From assembly GCA_009839685.1 (NCBI GenBank), contig VXPC01000040.1:1-43020 (forward strand): a DNA stretch of 43,020 nt. The letters are read 5' to 3'. The translations under genes and the position numbers were made by a program. The DNA is from Candidatus Saccharimonadota bacterium. GTDB lineage: Bacteria > Patescibacteriota > Saccharimonadia > Saccharimonadales > VXPC01. Shown piece by piece: positions 31,329 to 39,879 of the stretch (the stretch's first letter is position 1; every line of letters begins with the position of its first letter). The notes under the pieces were generated by a model, which saw only the letters and a program-made list of their open reading frames with translations, did no database searches and was not told where the DNA came from.

Positions 31329-32376
31329 ATTTGAACTCGACGACGTCGCCGTCCTTCATCAAGTACTGCTTGCCTTCCGTCCGGCAGAGTCCGCCGGCCC
31401 GAGCCGCCGACCAGGACCCCGACTCCATCAAGTCCTCGAAAGTAACGACGTCGGCAGCGATGAAGCCCCTCTCCATGTCGCCGTGAATGGCGCCGGCGGC
31501 TCTTGGCGCCGGGCAGTTTTTCGGTATGACCCAGGCTTTGGCTTCCTTGGGGCCGGCCGTCAAGAACGTCTGGAGGCCGAGGATGTCGAAGCCGGCCGCA
31601 GCCAACTGTTCGATGCCGCTTCTCTTAAAGCCGTACTCGCGCAGGAAACCGGCCCGTTCCTCAGTGCTCAACTGGCTGATTTCCAGCTCCAGCTTGGCGC
31701 TGACAAACAGGCAGTCGCCGCCCGGAGCCGCTTCGGCCAGCTCGGCCTTTAGCTCGGAGTTGCCGATGTCTTTTTCGGCCAGGTTGAAAATGTAGACGGT
31801 CGGCTTCAAGGTCAGCAGGTTGAACCGGGCCAGCTGCTCGGAGTACTCTTCCCGCCGGGGGCTGTGGCTGAGAAGCCGGCCGTCGTCGAGTTCGCCCAAG
31901 GCGGCCTCAAGGCAGACCAGCTGCTCGGCCAGCTGCTTGTCGCCCTTGGCCGGCTTGCGCAGCTTCTGGAACTGGCCGTCTAGGACCTGCCAGTCGGCTA
32001 AAACCAGTTCGGTGCTGATAATGCCGATGTCGGCCTTGACGTCGGTATCGGGTCGGAAAGCGCCGACCACCTGGGCGATGACGCCGGTCCGGCGGATGTT
32101 CTCTAAGAATTTGTTGCCCAGGCCCTCGCCGCGGCTGGCGCCCTCTACAAGACCGGCGATGTCGGTGAAACTGACGGTGGCGGGAACGGTTTTGTCAGCC
32201 TCAAAGACGGCCGCCAGCCGGTGGACCCGGCCGTCGGGCAGGGGGACGATGCCGAGGTTGGGTTCGATAGTGGCAAAAGGGTAGTCGGCCACCAGCACGT
32301 TCTGCCGGGTCAAAGCGTTGAAAAGGGTCGACTTGCCGACGTTCGGCAGGCCGACCAGGCCGATGCTCAAAGACAT
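31318..32376 (-). CDS. ychF: Ribosome-binding ATPase YchF
   Basis: YchF/OLA1 is an Obg-family protein that binds ribosomes and prefers ATP. The 352-residue protein has the P-loop G-L-P-N-V-G-K-S-T-L-F-N-A-L, the G-x-x-x-G-A-S-R-G-E-G-L-G-N-K-F-L switch region, N-L-A-E-K in place of N-K-x-D as in the YchF group, and a C-terminal TGS domain ending in D-V-V-E-F-K-F-N-V. The ATG at 32376 starts at the conserved M-S-L-S-I-G-L-V-G; an ATG ten codons earlier lies upstream of the likely RNA start. Confidence 0.95.
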   Translation of the reverse strand: MSLSIGLVGLPNVGKSTLFNALTRQNVLVADYPFATIEPNLGIVPLPDGRVHRLAAVFEADKTVPATVSFTDIAGLVEGASRGEGLGNKFLENIRRTGVIAQVVGAFRPDTDVKADIGIISTELVLADWQVLDGQFQKLRKPAKGDKQLAEQLVCLEAALGELDDGRLLSHSPRREEYSEQLARFNLLTLKPTVYIFNLAEKDIGNSELKAELAEAAPGGDCLFVSAKLELEISQLSTEERAGFLREYGFKRSGIEQLAAAGFDILGLQTFLTAGPKEAKAWVIPKNCPAPRAAGAIHGDMERGFIAADVVTFEDLMESGSWSAARAGGLCRTEGKQYLMKDGDVVEFKFNV

Positions 32377-32389
32377 AATCGCTGAGGCA

Positions 32390-32395
32390 ATTATA
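32390..32395 (-). promoter_or_regulatory. -10 box of ychF
   Basis: TATAAT on the minus strand ends 13 bases before the ATG. The leader would be only about six bases long, with no ribosome site. Confidence 0.45.
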
Positions 32396-32455
32396 ATACA
32401 TTCCATCTGTTTGCATTTTGGTTTGTTTGGTGTATCTTTTTAATAGAGCTAATGC

Positions 32456-32461
32456 TATAAT
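32456..32461 (+). promoter_or_regulatory. Extended -10 box of pilM
   Basis: TGC followed directly by TATAAT is an extended -10 promoter. The RNA would start near 32468 and carry GGGGAA before the ATG at 32484. It is 60 bases from the oppositely directed ychF -10 box. Confidence 0.5.
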
Positions 32462-32483
32462 CGACTGCAACAATGGGGAAACG

Positions 32484-33524
32484 ATGGGAATTTTAAGTGG
32501 GCTTCCTGATTTTTTCGGCCTAGATATCGGCACTACGGCCGTGCGGGTCGTACAACTTAAAGGCAAGGGTTCGTCCCGGACCGTTTTTCGTTATGGCAAA
32601 GCCCCGCTTGACCCGAGCATCGCCGGCAAAACCGACGTCGACAGCTTAGCCAAGATGGCCAACACGATCAGGGAAGTCCTGGTGCAGAACCAGGTTACGA
32701 CCCGCAACGTCGTCATGGGCCTGCCGACCAACAAGGTCTACTCGGTGGTCAGGGAATTCGACTACATGCCGTCCGCCGAATTTGCCAAAACCCTGAAGTT
32801 CCAGATCGAGCGGATCGTGCCGTCGCACGAGGAATCGAAGATCGACTGGGCGGTTTTGGATCCCGAGGTCAAGGAAGCGGAGAAGAAAGAGGTTCTAATC
32901 TGTTCCTCGGCCAATGAGTTCATCCAGCAGCGCCTGGAGATGCTGGAAAGCATCAACCTCAACGTCTTGGCTTTCGAGCCCGATTCCTTGGCGCTGGTTA
33001 GAGCGATGGCCAGCGCTCAGGCGGGCCAGGACAGCTTGATAGTCGATATCGGCTACAACGACTGCGACATCATCGTCATGCACAAGAACCAGCCGCGCCT
33101 GATTACGTCCGTGAGCACCGGCATCAACAACGCTGTCAGGGGAGTGACCAACAGCATGCACATCGACAACGCCCAGGCGCAGCAGTTGATTTTCCAGCTC
33201 GGCCTGTACGAGAACCCCAGCTACCCCAGCCTGCGTTCGTCCATCGTCCAGGCCTTCGATATGGTGATTATCCAGATAAGAAAGTCCATCGGCTTCTTCA
33301 CCAACCGTTACACGGACAGCTCCCTGTCGCAAATCACGCTGTGCGGCGACGCCGCCTACATCCCCGGGTTCGCCGAATTCATCGCGGCCCAGACCAATAT
33401 GCAGACCATTATCGGAGATGCTTGGCAGAACGTCGTTTGCCCGCAAGAAATTCACGAAGACCTCAAGAGCCTGTCGACCAACTTTGCCGTGGCCGCCGGC
33501 TTGGCGGAAAGGCAAGTCATCTGA
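32484..33524 (+). CDS. pilM: Type IV pilus assembly protein PilM
   Basis: PilM is a cytoplasmic actin-like protein that binds the PilN tail and links the pilus motor to the membrane. The 346-residue protein has the FtsA/PilM pattern: F-F-G-L-D-I-G-T-T-A-V-R-V-V-Q-L near the start, V-D-I-G-Y-N-D-C-D in the middle and C-G-D-A-A-Y-I-P-G-F towards the end. The start at 32484 follows GGGGAA; an upstream ATG adds 22 residues that overlap the promoter. First gene of the pilMNO operon. Confidence 0.93.
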   Translation: MGILSGLPDFFGLDIGTTAVRVVQLKGKGSSRTVFRYGKAPLDPSIAGKTDVDSLAKMANTIREVLVQNQVTTRNVVMGLPTNKVYSVVREFDYMPSAEFAKTLKFQIERIVPSHEESKIDWAVLDPEVKEAEKKEVLICSSANEFIQQRLEMLESINLNVLAFEPDSLALVRAMASAQAGQDSLIVDIGYNDCDIIVMHKNQPRLITSVSTGINNAVRGVTNSMHIDNAQAQQLIFQLGLYENPSYPSLRSSIVQAFDMVIIQIRKSIGFFTNRYTDSSLSQITLCGDAAYIPGFAEFIAAQTNMQTIIGDAWQNVVCPQEIHEDLKSLSTNFAVAAGLAERQVI

Positions 33525-33530
33525 CCCGTA

Positions 33531-34442
33531 ATGATCTTTATCAACCTTCTTCCCGATATCAAACTGGAATACGCCCGAGCGCTGCGCATCAAGCGCTTGC
33601 TGGTGCTGATGTCGGCGGTGCTCATAACCTGCTGCATCATCGTCGTCTCGGCCCTGTTCTTCTACGCCGAAATCCAACAGCCCCGGCAAATCGCCAGGAT
33701 TGAGGGCACTCCCACGGGCGCAACGGACCCTGAGACGGGCGAGCCGATCTACTCCCCGGCCGACAGCAACAACGCCATTTTGACCGAGATCAAGAGAAAC
33801 CGGGAAATCAGCCGGATCCTGACCATCCAAAACCAGTTGAACACCCTGCCGGGCTTAAGGGAAGACAGGACGGCGGTCGACCGGCTCTTCAGGAGCGCCA
33901 ACGGCGACGTCGATGATTTGGCTTATCTGGAATCCTTGATCCCGGAAAAGTCCAGGTTTACGGGTGAGGCGCCCGTCGAGATGGCAACCTTCGATTTCGA
34001 GGCGAACACCTTCACGCTGTCCGGCAAGACCGACGATTCGCAGTCGGCTTTGGAGCTTGAGGGGACAATTGAATACATCGGCGTTAAGGATGATTGCGAG
34101 ACTGAAAACATATTCACCCGCATCTACCCGTTCAGGCTTGACAGCGACATAGACATACCCCCCGGCTCCACCCCGACGGGCGAGAATGACGAGCCGGAGC
34201 GGATATCCTACCAGCTCTCAGGTATTTTTTCAGCGGATCTGTTTGACCCGGCCGTCAAGGAAGACGAGTTGAAACTGGTGGTTCCGGCGTTCAATGTCGG
34301 CAATGACAACATCCCGCAGCCTGACGCTAAGTGTTCATTGCCGGAGTCCAACGATCAACGGCTGAATCCGGTGTCCGGCAATGCGGCGCCCGCCAGCGAA
34401 GATGCGGCCGCGCCCGATGGGAATCAAGAGGATGGAGAGTAG
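33531..34442 (+). CDS. pilN: PilN-like pilus assembly protein
   Basis: PilN spans the membrane once and contacts PilM by a short N-terminal motif. The 303-residue protein has that motif, I-N-L-L-P (4-8), a helix at about 24-46, then an extracytoplasmic domain with a coil and mixed strands. It is longer than the usual 180-220 because of a loop rich in Pro, Glu and Thr and an acidic tail after about residue 205. It begins six bases after pilM and ends eight before pilO. Confidence 0.82.
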   Translation: MIFINLLPDIKLEYARALRIKRLLVLMSAVLITCCIIVVSALFFYAEIQQPRQIARIEGTPTGATDPETGEPIYSPADSNNAILTEIKRNREISRILTIQNQLNTLPGLREDRTAVDRLFRSANGDVDDLAYLESLIPEKSRFTGEAPVEMATFDFEANTFTLSGKTDDSQSALELEGTIEYIGVKDDCETENIFTRIYPFRLDSDIDIPPGSTPTGENDEPERISYQLSGIFSADLFDPAVKEDELKLVVPAFNVGNDNIPQPDAKCSLPESNDQRLNPVSGNAAPASEDAAAPDGNQEDGE

Positions 34443-34450
34443 GAGTATAA

Positions 34451-35230
34451 ATGGCTGATTTGGTATCCGGCGCTAAGAAGATTGGCATAGATCGCAACCA
34501 GCGCACGGCCATGATTGCCGTGGGCCTGGCGGCTTTCGTGCTGGTTTTCAGCATTTTCTTCGGCTTGCGCCTTTACAGCAAGCAGCAATACCAGAGCCAC
34601 GTCATCAGCGAGCTGAAGTGCGCCAATCAGGCGATCAACGACAGCCGGAGCAACCTGAGCGCTTTGGAAACCGCGTTCAATAAATTCAACACGGCCGACC
34701 CGATTCTGGGTGATGGAAAACAAGGAACCGTCCAGAATTCAGCCGTCGTCCTCAGATCCCTGCCGGTCAAGTACAAGAAGAACCAGATTCAGCATTTCTG
34801 GGGTAATGCCGGCTTCCTGAAGGAAGGCACCGGCACGGGGCTGCTTAGCGCAAGCGAGCGGAGGGCGGAATACACCGGCCTGCCGGAAACGGGAGAGGGC
34901 TATACCAGCAACGGCCAGATCGCTTTCCCTGACGGCAGCGGGGGCGCCGAGGGCGAAGCGGCCGCGGGCGGCCTGCAGGAGATCGAATTCACCTTCCAGG
35001 TCGACGTCAACAGCCAGGAAGAAATGGACAAGCTTTTCGAAGATTTGGACAACTTCATCATGCCGGTCAAAATTTTAAGCCTGGATGTCAGGTTTATGGA
35101 CCAAGACACCTCTGATGGCGGCTACGCCAACTTGAACATGAGGCTGAAGACCTACGTTCAGGGCGAGAGGAACATAGATATTTCAGAAGACACGCTTGAG
35201 GAAGGAAGCACGACTGGCGGCAGCTGCTAG
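34451..35230 (+). CDS. pilO: PilO-like pilus assembly protein
   Basis: PilO pairs with PilN in the inner part of the pilus machine. The 259-residue protein has one membrane helix at about 19-41, a helical stretch that may coil with PilN (about 45-80), a Gly/Glu-rich middle and a C-terminal ferredoxin-like domain (about 175-240, I-E-F-T-F-Q-V-D-V ... I-L-S-L-D-V-R-F). GGAGAG lies upstream, inside the end of pilN. The call rests on topology and gene order more than on motif identity. Confidence 0.78.
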   Translation: MADLVSGAKKIGIDRNQRTAMIAVGLAAFVLVFSIFFGLRLYSKQQYQSHVISELKCANQAINDSRSNLSALETAFNKFNTADPILGDGKQGTVQNSAVVLRSLPVKYKKNQIQHFWGNAGFLKEGTGTGLLSASERRAEYTGLPETGEGYTSNGQIAFPDGSGGAEGEAAAGGLQEIEFTFQVDVNSQEEMDKLFEDLDNFIMPVKILSLDVRFMDQDTSDGGYANLNMRLKTYVQGERNIDISEDTLEEGSTTGGSC

Positions 35231-35238
35231 GTATAATC

Positions 35239-35460
35239 ATGAAATCCAAAGATATAGTCCCGCTGGTAATAGTCGTCGTCATCTCCACGATCCTGGCTTA
35301 CGTTGCCAGCTCTTTCTTCATCGACGGCACGCCGGAGTCCCGGAAAATTGAAACCGTCAACACGATTGAAGCCAATTTCCCAAACGAGGCGCAGCTGGAA
35401 GAAATCTTCCACAAAGACATCATCGACACCTTCGGGCCGATCCCGCTGGGTGACGAATAA
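35239..35460 (+). CDS. Small one-helix membrane protein of the pilus operon
   Basis: The 73-residue protein has one helix (about 7-27) and a short extracytoplasmic tail with charged residues (N-E-A-Q-L-E-E-I-F) and a Pro-Leu-Gly-Asp end. It follows pilO by eight bases, where PilP is encoded in diderm bacteria, but lacks a PilP-type domain and lipobox. A TATAAT (35232-35237) one base before the ATG would start RNA inside the gene, so it is probably chance. Function is unknown; a PilNO partner is inference. Confidence 0.65.
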   Translation: MKSKDIVPLVIVVVISTILAYVASSFFIDGTPESRKIETVNTIEANFPNEAQLEEIFHKDIIDTFGPIPLGDE

Positions 35461-35476
35461 GCCTCTGACCCTCCCA

Positions 35477-35493
35477 CCGGACGCAGCGTCCGG
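35477..35493 (+). terminator. Hairpin after the pilMNO operon
   Basis: CCGGAC and GTCCGG form a perfect 6-base-pair stem around GCAGC, 16 bases after the last gene of the operon. There is no clean U run, only TTATCATTCT a few bases on, so it may slow or stop transcription before pilB. Confidence 0.35.
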
Positions 35494-35522
35494 CGCAGCC
35501 TTATCATTCTAAAAAATACAAT

Positions 35523-35551
35523 TTCCGTAAAATACAACGGACATTACGGAA
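35523..35551. promoter_or_regulatory. Inverted repeat upstream of pilB
   Basis: TTCCGTAA (35523-35530) and TTACGGAA (35544-35551) are perfect inverted repeats separated by 13 bases. It lies about 80 bases before the pilB ATG in an A+T-rich stretch, next to a possible -10 box TATAAA (35582-35587). It could be a dimeric repressor site or an RNA hairpin. Confidence 0.4.
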
Positions 35552-35628
35552 GAAAAGTATTAGATTAGATGTTACATCGTTTATAAAAACAAAAATAAAT
35601 TCAGAATAAACTTCAGGAGGCGCACCGT

Positions 35629-37464
35629 ATGCAAGTACTTCTTAGCAGAAACAAACAGCAAGTCCAGGAAATATTGATTCAAAAAGGCTTGCTGACGGCC
35701 GATGACATCATCACCGCTTCGACCAATTGCTCCAAGCGCGGCCAAGATGTCTTCGAGTATCTTATAAAAGAGGACATGGTCGATGAGGAAGAAGTCGTCA
35801 AGGCCGTGGCCGGCATCGCCAGAATTCCTTATATCAACCTGAGGGACTCCGTCGACCTCAACCCCCAGACCTTGAAACTGCTGCCCAGAGACATAGCCGA
35901 GGAATACATGGCCGTGCCGCTCGGTGTAGAAAAGGACACGCTGGTGGTCGCCATGGTAGAAGCCGATGACATCCAGAAGGTGGATTACCTATCGCAAATC
36001 CTCGGCCGGCGCATCAGCGTCTACATGGCTTCCAGGCTCGGCATCTCCGGCGCCCTGCGTCAGTACGAGATCGAGATCAAAGAGGAGGACATCCTCGAGT
36101 CGATGGGTCTGAGGAAGACCGAAGAGGAGGCCGAGGCGGCCGCCAAATCGGCTTCTTCTTTCCTATCTCCCTTCCGCCGTGGGCCCGTCGAAGACGTCCA
36201 GACTCTGGCTTCGGAATCACCCGCCTCCCAGGCCCTGAACAACATTCTGCAGTACGCGGTCGGTGCTAGGGCTTCGGATATCCACATCGAATCTTTAGAA
36301 GACGCGGTCCGGATCAGGGTCCGGGTAGATGGCGTGCTCTCAACAATCGCCTCGTTCCCCAAAGCCTTGGAAGCGGCTTTAATCGCCAAGGTCAAGATTT
36401 TAACCAAGTTGAAAGTGGACGAGAAGAGGTTGCCCCAAGACGGCGAGTTCGTCATCAATGTCTACGGCAACAGCATCGACCTCCGGGTCGCCATCTCACC
36501 GACCATTTGGGGCGAGCAGGTGATTATGCGTCTGCTAGACCGCTCCGGCACGGTTGTTGGTCTGGAGAATCTAGGCTACGCGGGTCGGACGCTGAAGGTG
36601 ATCCAGGAGTCGCTGAAGAATTCGTCCGGTATGATCCTGACCTCCGGTCCGACCGGCTCCGGTAAGACAACCACCCTGTATACCTTGCTGCGCGAAGTAG
36701 CCAAAGAAACCGTCAAAGTTATCACCTTGGAGGACCCGGCCGAGTACAAGATGTCCGGTGTCAGCCAGATTCAGGTTAACAAGGGCATCGGCTTAACCTT
36801 CGCCGCCGGACTGCGGTCGATTCTGCGTCAAGACCCCGACTGTATCATGGTTGGTGAGATTCGTGATACGGAGACGGCTTCCTTGGCCGTTCAGGCGGCC
36901 TTGACAGGTCACCTGGTCTTCAGCACTCTGCACACCAACTCGGCGGCCGGCATCCTGCCCCGTCTGCTGGATATGGGTATCGAACCTTTCTTGATTTCCT
37001 CGACCGTCAGGGTGGTCATCGGTCAACGGCTGATACGCCGCAACTCGTCCGATGACGAGGAATACAAGTCGTCGCTGGGCGAGGCTCAGAGCATCAGGAA
37101 GACGCTGGAGGGCATCCTGCCGAGCCAGAACACGCCGCCGGCCGAGTTGAAAAAGATCGAAGAGCGAGCGGGCTATAAGGATTTACCCTGCGTTGACGAC
37201 GAAGCTTACAATCTGTTCAGGGGGATTCCGAACAAGAACAACCCCCTTGGAACTTTCAAGGGTCGAATCGGTATCTACGAAGCCTTCCCGGTCAGCGAAA
37301 AAATCCAAGACATGATTGTCAACCGGTCAGCCAGCAGCGCCATTCAAGCCCAAGCCCAAGAAGAAGGCATGATAACCATGCGCCAAGACGGCTATCTTAA
37401 GGTCCTTGACGGCCTGACGACGCCGGCCGAGGTCGACCGGGTTATCTCTGCCAATAATATCTAG
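35629..37464 (+). CDS. pilB: Type IV pilus extension ATPase PilB
   Basis: PilB powers pilus extension. The 611-residue protein has an N-terminal GspE/MshE-type domain (about 1-150), then the ATPase: Walker A G-P-T-G-S-G-K-T-T-T-L-Y (Lys346), Asp box, Walker B I-M-V-G-E-I-R-D (Glu410) and His box H-L-V-F-S-T-L-H-T-N. The zinc-binding four-Cys element that normally follows G-Q-R-L is missing; the sequence reads R-R-N-S-S-D-D and continues with a longer charged insert. AGGAGG stands eight bases before the ATG. It has its own leader region separate from pilMNO. Confidence 0.95.
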   Translation: MQVLLSRNKQQVQEILIQKGLLTADDIITASTNCSKRGQDVFEYLIKEDMVDEEEVVKAVAGIARIPYINLRDSVDLNPQTLKLLPRDIAEEYMAVPLGVEKDTLVVAMVEADDIQKVDYLSQILGRRISVYMASRLGISGALRQYEIEIKEEDILESMGLRKTEEEAEAAAKSASSFLSPFRRGPVEDVQTLASESPASQALNNILQYAVGARASDIHIESLEDAVRIRVRVDGVLSTIASFPKALEAALIAKVKILTKLKVDEKRLPQDGEFVINVYGNSIDLRVAISPTIWGEQVIMRLLDRSGTVVGLENLGYAGRTLKVIQESLKNSSGMILTSGPTGSGKTTTLYTLLREVAKETVKVITLEDPAEYKMSGVSQIQVNKGIGLTFAAGLRSILRQDPDCIMVGEIRDTETASLAVQAALTGHLVFSTLHTNSAAGILPRLLDMGIEPFLISSTVRVVIGQRLIRRNSSDDEEYKSSLGEAQSIRKTLEGILPSQNTPPAELKKIEERAGYKDLPCVDDEAYNLFRGIPNKNNPLGTFKGRIGIYEAFPVSEKIQDMIVNRSASSAIQAQAQEEGMITMRQDGYLKVLDGLTTPAEVDRVISANNI

Positions 37465-37548
37465 CCCGCAAACCCCTTATGGTAGTATACTAGCGTAAGA
37501 ACTATATCGTAGGGCAGAAGCTGAAAGAGCTGGATTGGGGGAATTGTA

Positions 37549-38610
37549 GTGAGAATTGAACCTTTGTTGGAACAAGTCGTCAGGCGGGGCGGATCGGATT
37601 TGCATATCCAGGTCGGTTTGCCGCCGATTGTCAGGCAGCAGGGCGAGCTGCTGGCTTTGGGCCAGGAAGAGCTGACCGAAGCCGACACCGAAGCCCTGAT
37701 TTTTGCCGTCTTAGACGACGACCAGAAAAGCATCCTGCTCAAGAACAAAGAGGTTGACTGCGGTTTCGCTTTCGGCGACATGGGCCGATTCCGGGTCAAC
37801 GCTTTCCATGAAAAAGGCCATCTGGCCATATCGCTGCGGCTGATTCCCAGCTCGGTTGCGACCGTCGAACAATTGGGCTTGCCGCGGATCGTGGGCGATT
37901 TTGCCAATTTCTCCCAAGGCATCGTTCTCTTTACCGGTCCGACCGGCTCCGGCAAATCCTCCTCCATGGCGGCTTTGATCGACAAAATCAACAGCGAGCG
38001 CAAAGAGCGTATCTTGACAATTGAGGATCCGATCGAGTTCCAGCACCGCTCCAAACGTTCAATAGTCGTGCAGCGCGAAATCCACTACGACACTTTCTCT
38101 TTTGCGGCGGCCCTCAAATCCGCTCTGCGCCAAGACCCCGACATCGTTCTCGTCGGCGAGTTGCGGGATTTGGAAACGATCGCTGCCGCTTTGACGATTG
38201 CTGAGACCGGCCACCTGGTTTTCGCCACCCTGCACACCAACTCGGCCAGCTCGACCATCAACCGCCTGATTGACGTCTTTCCGCCGCACCAGCAAGCCCA
38301 GATCAGGGTCCAGTTAGGTAATGTCCTAAAAGCCGTCTGCGCCCAGCACCTGATACCGAAGATTGGCGGCGGCCGGGTCTGCGCGACCGAGATTCTAATC
38401 GTCGATTCGGCCGTCAGGAACCTGATTCGAGAGTCGAAAATCCACCAGATAGACTCGATTATCCAGAACAACTCGGCCAAGGGCATGCAGGGCATGGACC
38501 AGACCTTGGCCAAGATGGTACAGGAAAACATCGTGTCTTACGAAGACGCTTTCCGCTCGGCGCACAACTTGGCCGACTTCGAGAAAATGGCAGGGCAATT
38601 CAGGAAGTAG
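37549..38610 (+). CDS. pilT: Pilus retraction ATPase PilT
   Basis: PilT powers retraction. The 353-residue protein has the N-terminal PAS-like domain (G-G-S-D-L-H-I-Q-V-G), Walker A G-P-T-G-S-G-K-S (Lys136), Walker B V-L-V-G-E-L-R-D, H-L-V-F-A-T-L-H-T-N-S-A, and the PilT-specific A-V-R-N-L-I-R-E motif that separates it from PilB. GTG start at 37549 follows GGGGG by seven bases. A TATACT (37486-37491) may be an internal -10 box. Confidence 0.95.
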   Translation: MRIEPLLEQVVRRGGSDLHIQVGLPPIVRQQGELLALGQEELTEADTEALIFAVLDDDQKSILLKNKEVDCGFAFGDMGRFRVNAFHEKGHLAISLRLIPSSVATVEQLGLPRIVGDFANFSQGIVLFTGPTGSGKSSSMAALIDKINSERKERILTIEDPIEFQHRSKRSIVVQREIHYDTFSFAAALKSALRQDPDIVLVGELRDLETIAAALTIAETGHLVFATLHTNSASSTINRLIDVFPPHQQAQIRVQLGNVLKAVCAQHLIPKIGGGRVCATEILIVDSAVRNLIRESKIHQIDSIIQNNSAKGMQGMDQTLAKMVQENIVSYEDAFRSAHNLADFEKMAGQFRK

Positions 38611-38624
38611 ATAAGGACAAGGGG

Positions 38625-38630
38625 TATAAT
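38625..38630 (+). promoter_or_regulatory. -10 box of pilC, leaderless geometry
   Basis: TATAAT ends seven bases before the pilC ATG, in the 27-base pilT-pilC gap. It gives pilC a possible start of its own without a ribosome site. Confidence 0.45.
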
Positions 38631-38637
38631 TTAGGCA

Positions 38638-39864
38638 ATGGCTGATTTTATCTACAAAGCAATCGATCCTGCCAGCCGGCGGCAAGTTTCCGTCAATATC
38701 ACGGCGGCCAACGAGGCGGAGGCCAACAAGTTGATTATGGAGCGGGGGCTAAGGCCCCTGAGTGTTAAGGAGGCCGGTACCGGTGGTGGTTTGGGCGGTC
38801 TCTTCAGTTTTCTCAAGCGGGGCGTCAAGAGAAAAGACAAGATTTTGTTTACGGCTCAGCTCTCAACGCTGATTAGCGCCGGTCTGCCCCTGCTGCAGGC
38901 TTTGAAGTCGGTCGCGGACCAAACCGCCAACAAAGAGCTCAAAGCCATTACCTTGGATATTGTGACCGGCATCGAGGGCGGCATCGGGTTCTCAGAATCC
39001 CTGAAGAAATACCCCCACGTATTTGACAATATTTTCGTTAACTTGATTAGGGCCGGGGAGGCTTCCGGAACTTTGGATATTTCTCTGGAGAGGTTGGCTG
39101 AGCAGCAGGAGAAGGACGGCGAGTTGGTTTCCAAGGTTAAAAGCGCGATGGTTTACCCGGCTATCGTCATGGTCGTCATGGTTGCGGTGGTCGTCTTCAT
39201 GCTCGTCTTCGTTCTGCCCCAGGTAGAAAGCTTTTACGCGGGGTTGCCCGACGACGAGCCGCTGCCTTGGATAACTAGATTCCTGCTAGCCATTTCAAAC
39301 GGCTTGCAGCAGTTCTGGTACTTTATTATCGGCGCCGTTTTCTTGCTTGTTATCGCCGTCAGGTGGTGGACGAAGACAGACACTGGCCGGGCGTCTCTGG
39401 ATCAGCTCAAGCTGCGAGGCCCGGGTATCAAGAACCTATACCAGAAAGTTTACATGGCCCGTTTCACCCGGACGGTTGGTACCCTTTTCGGCAGCGGCGT
39501 CAACCTAATTCAGACGCTGGAGATTATCCAAGGGGGCATCAACAACGTCCATATGGAAGCCTCCATCGGGCGTTCCATCAACATGGTTCAGGAAGGCAGC
39601 ACACTCTCCATCGCCTTAAGCAATGATCCCAATTTCTTGGATTTGGTACCCGACATGGTTAGAATTGGCGAGCAGTCCGGTAAGACGGAAGAGATGTTGA
39701 TGAAAGCGGCTGTCTATTACGAAAAGGAAGTTGACAAACAGATCCAGACTTTGACAACGATTATGGAGCCAATCCTGATTCTAACGCTCGGTGGTATCGC
39801 CATTACTATCGTCTTGGCCATCCTATTGCCGATCTATTCGGTGGTCAACAAGAACTTCCTCTAA
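38638..39864 (+). CDS. pilC: Pilus platform protein PilC
   Basis: PilC is the membrane platform on which pilins assemble. The 408-residue protein has the GspF two-repeat layout: cytoplasmic domain 1 (about 60-170, F-T-A-Q-L-S-T-L-I-S-A-G-L-P-L-L-Q-A-L), a membrane helix near 180-200, a second pair around 220-245, domain 2 (F-T-R-T-V-G-T-L-F-G-S-G-V) and a C-terminal helix (about 375-400). It completes the motor set B-T-C. Confidence 0.95.
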   Translation: MADFIYKAIDPASRRQVSVNITAANEAEANKLIMERGLRPLSVKEAGTGGGLGGLFSFLKRGVKRKDKILFTAQLSTLISAGLPLLQALKSVADQTANKELKAITLDIVTGIEGGIGFSESLKKYPHVFDNIFVNLIRAGEASGTLDISLERLAEQQEKDGELVSKVKSAMVYPAIVMVVMVAVVVFMLVFVLPQVESFYAGLPDDEPLPWITRFLLAISNGLQQFWYFIIGAVFLLVIAVRWWTKTDTGRASLDQLKLRGPGIKNLYQKVYMARFTRTVGTLFGSGVNLIQTLEIIQGGINNVHMEASIGRSINMVQEGSTLSIALSNDPNFLDLVPDMVRIGEQSGKTEEMLMKAAVYYEKEVDKQIQTLTTIMEPILILTLGGIAITIVLAILLPIYSVVNKNFL

Positions 39865-39879
39865 AAAAGAATGGGTTAA

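Noticed and set aside
35232-35237. TATAAT before the small pilus gene as a leaderless promoter
   Set aside because: It ends one base before the ATG, so RNA would begin inside the gene; chance or an internal start is more likely.
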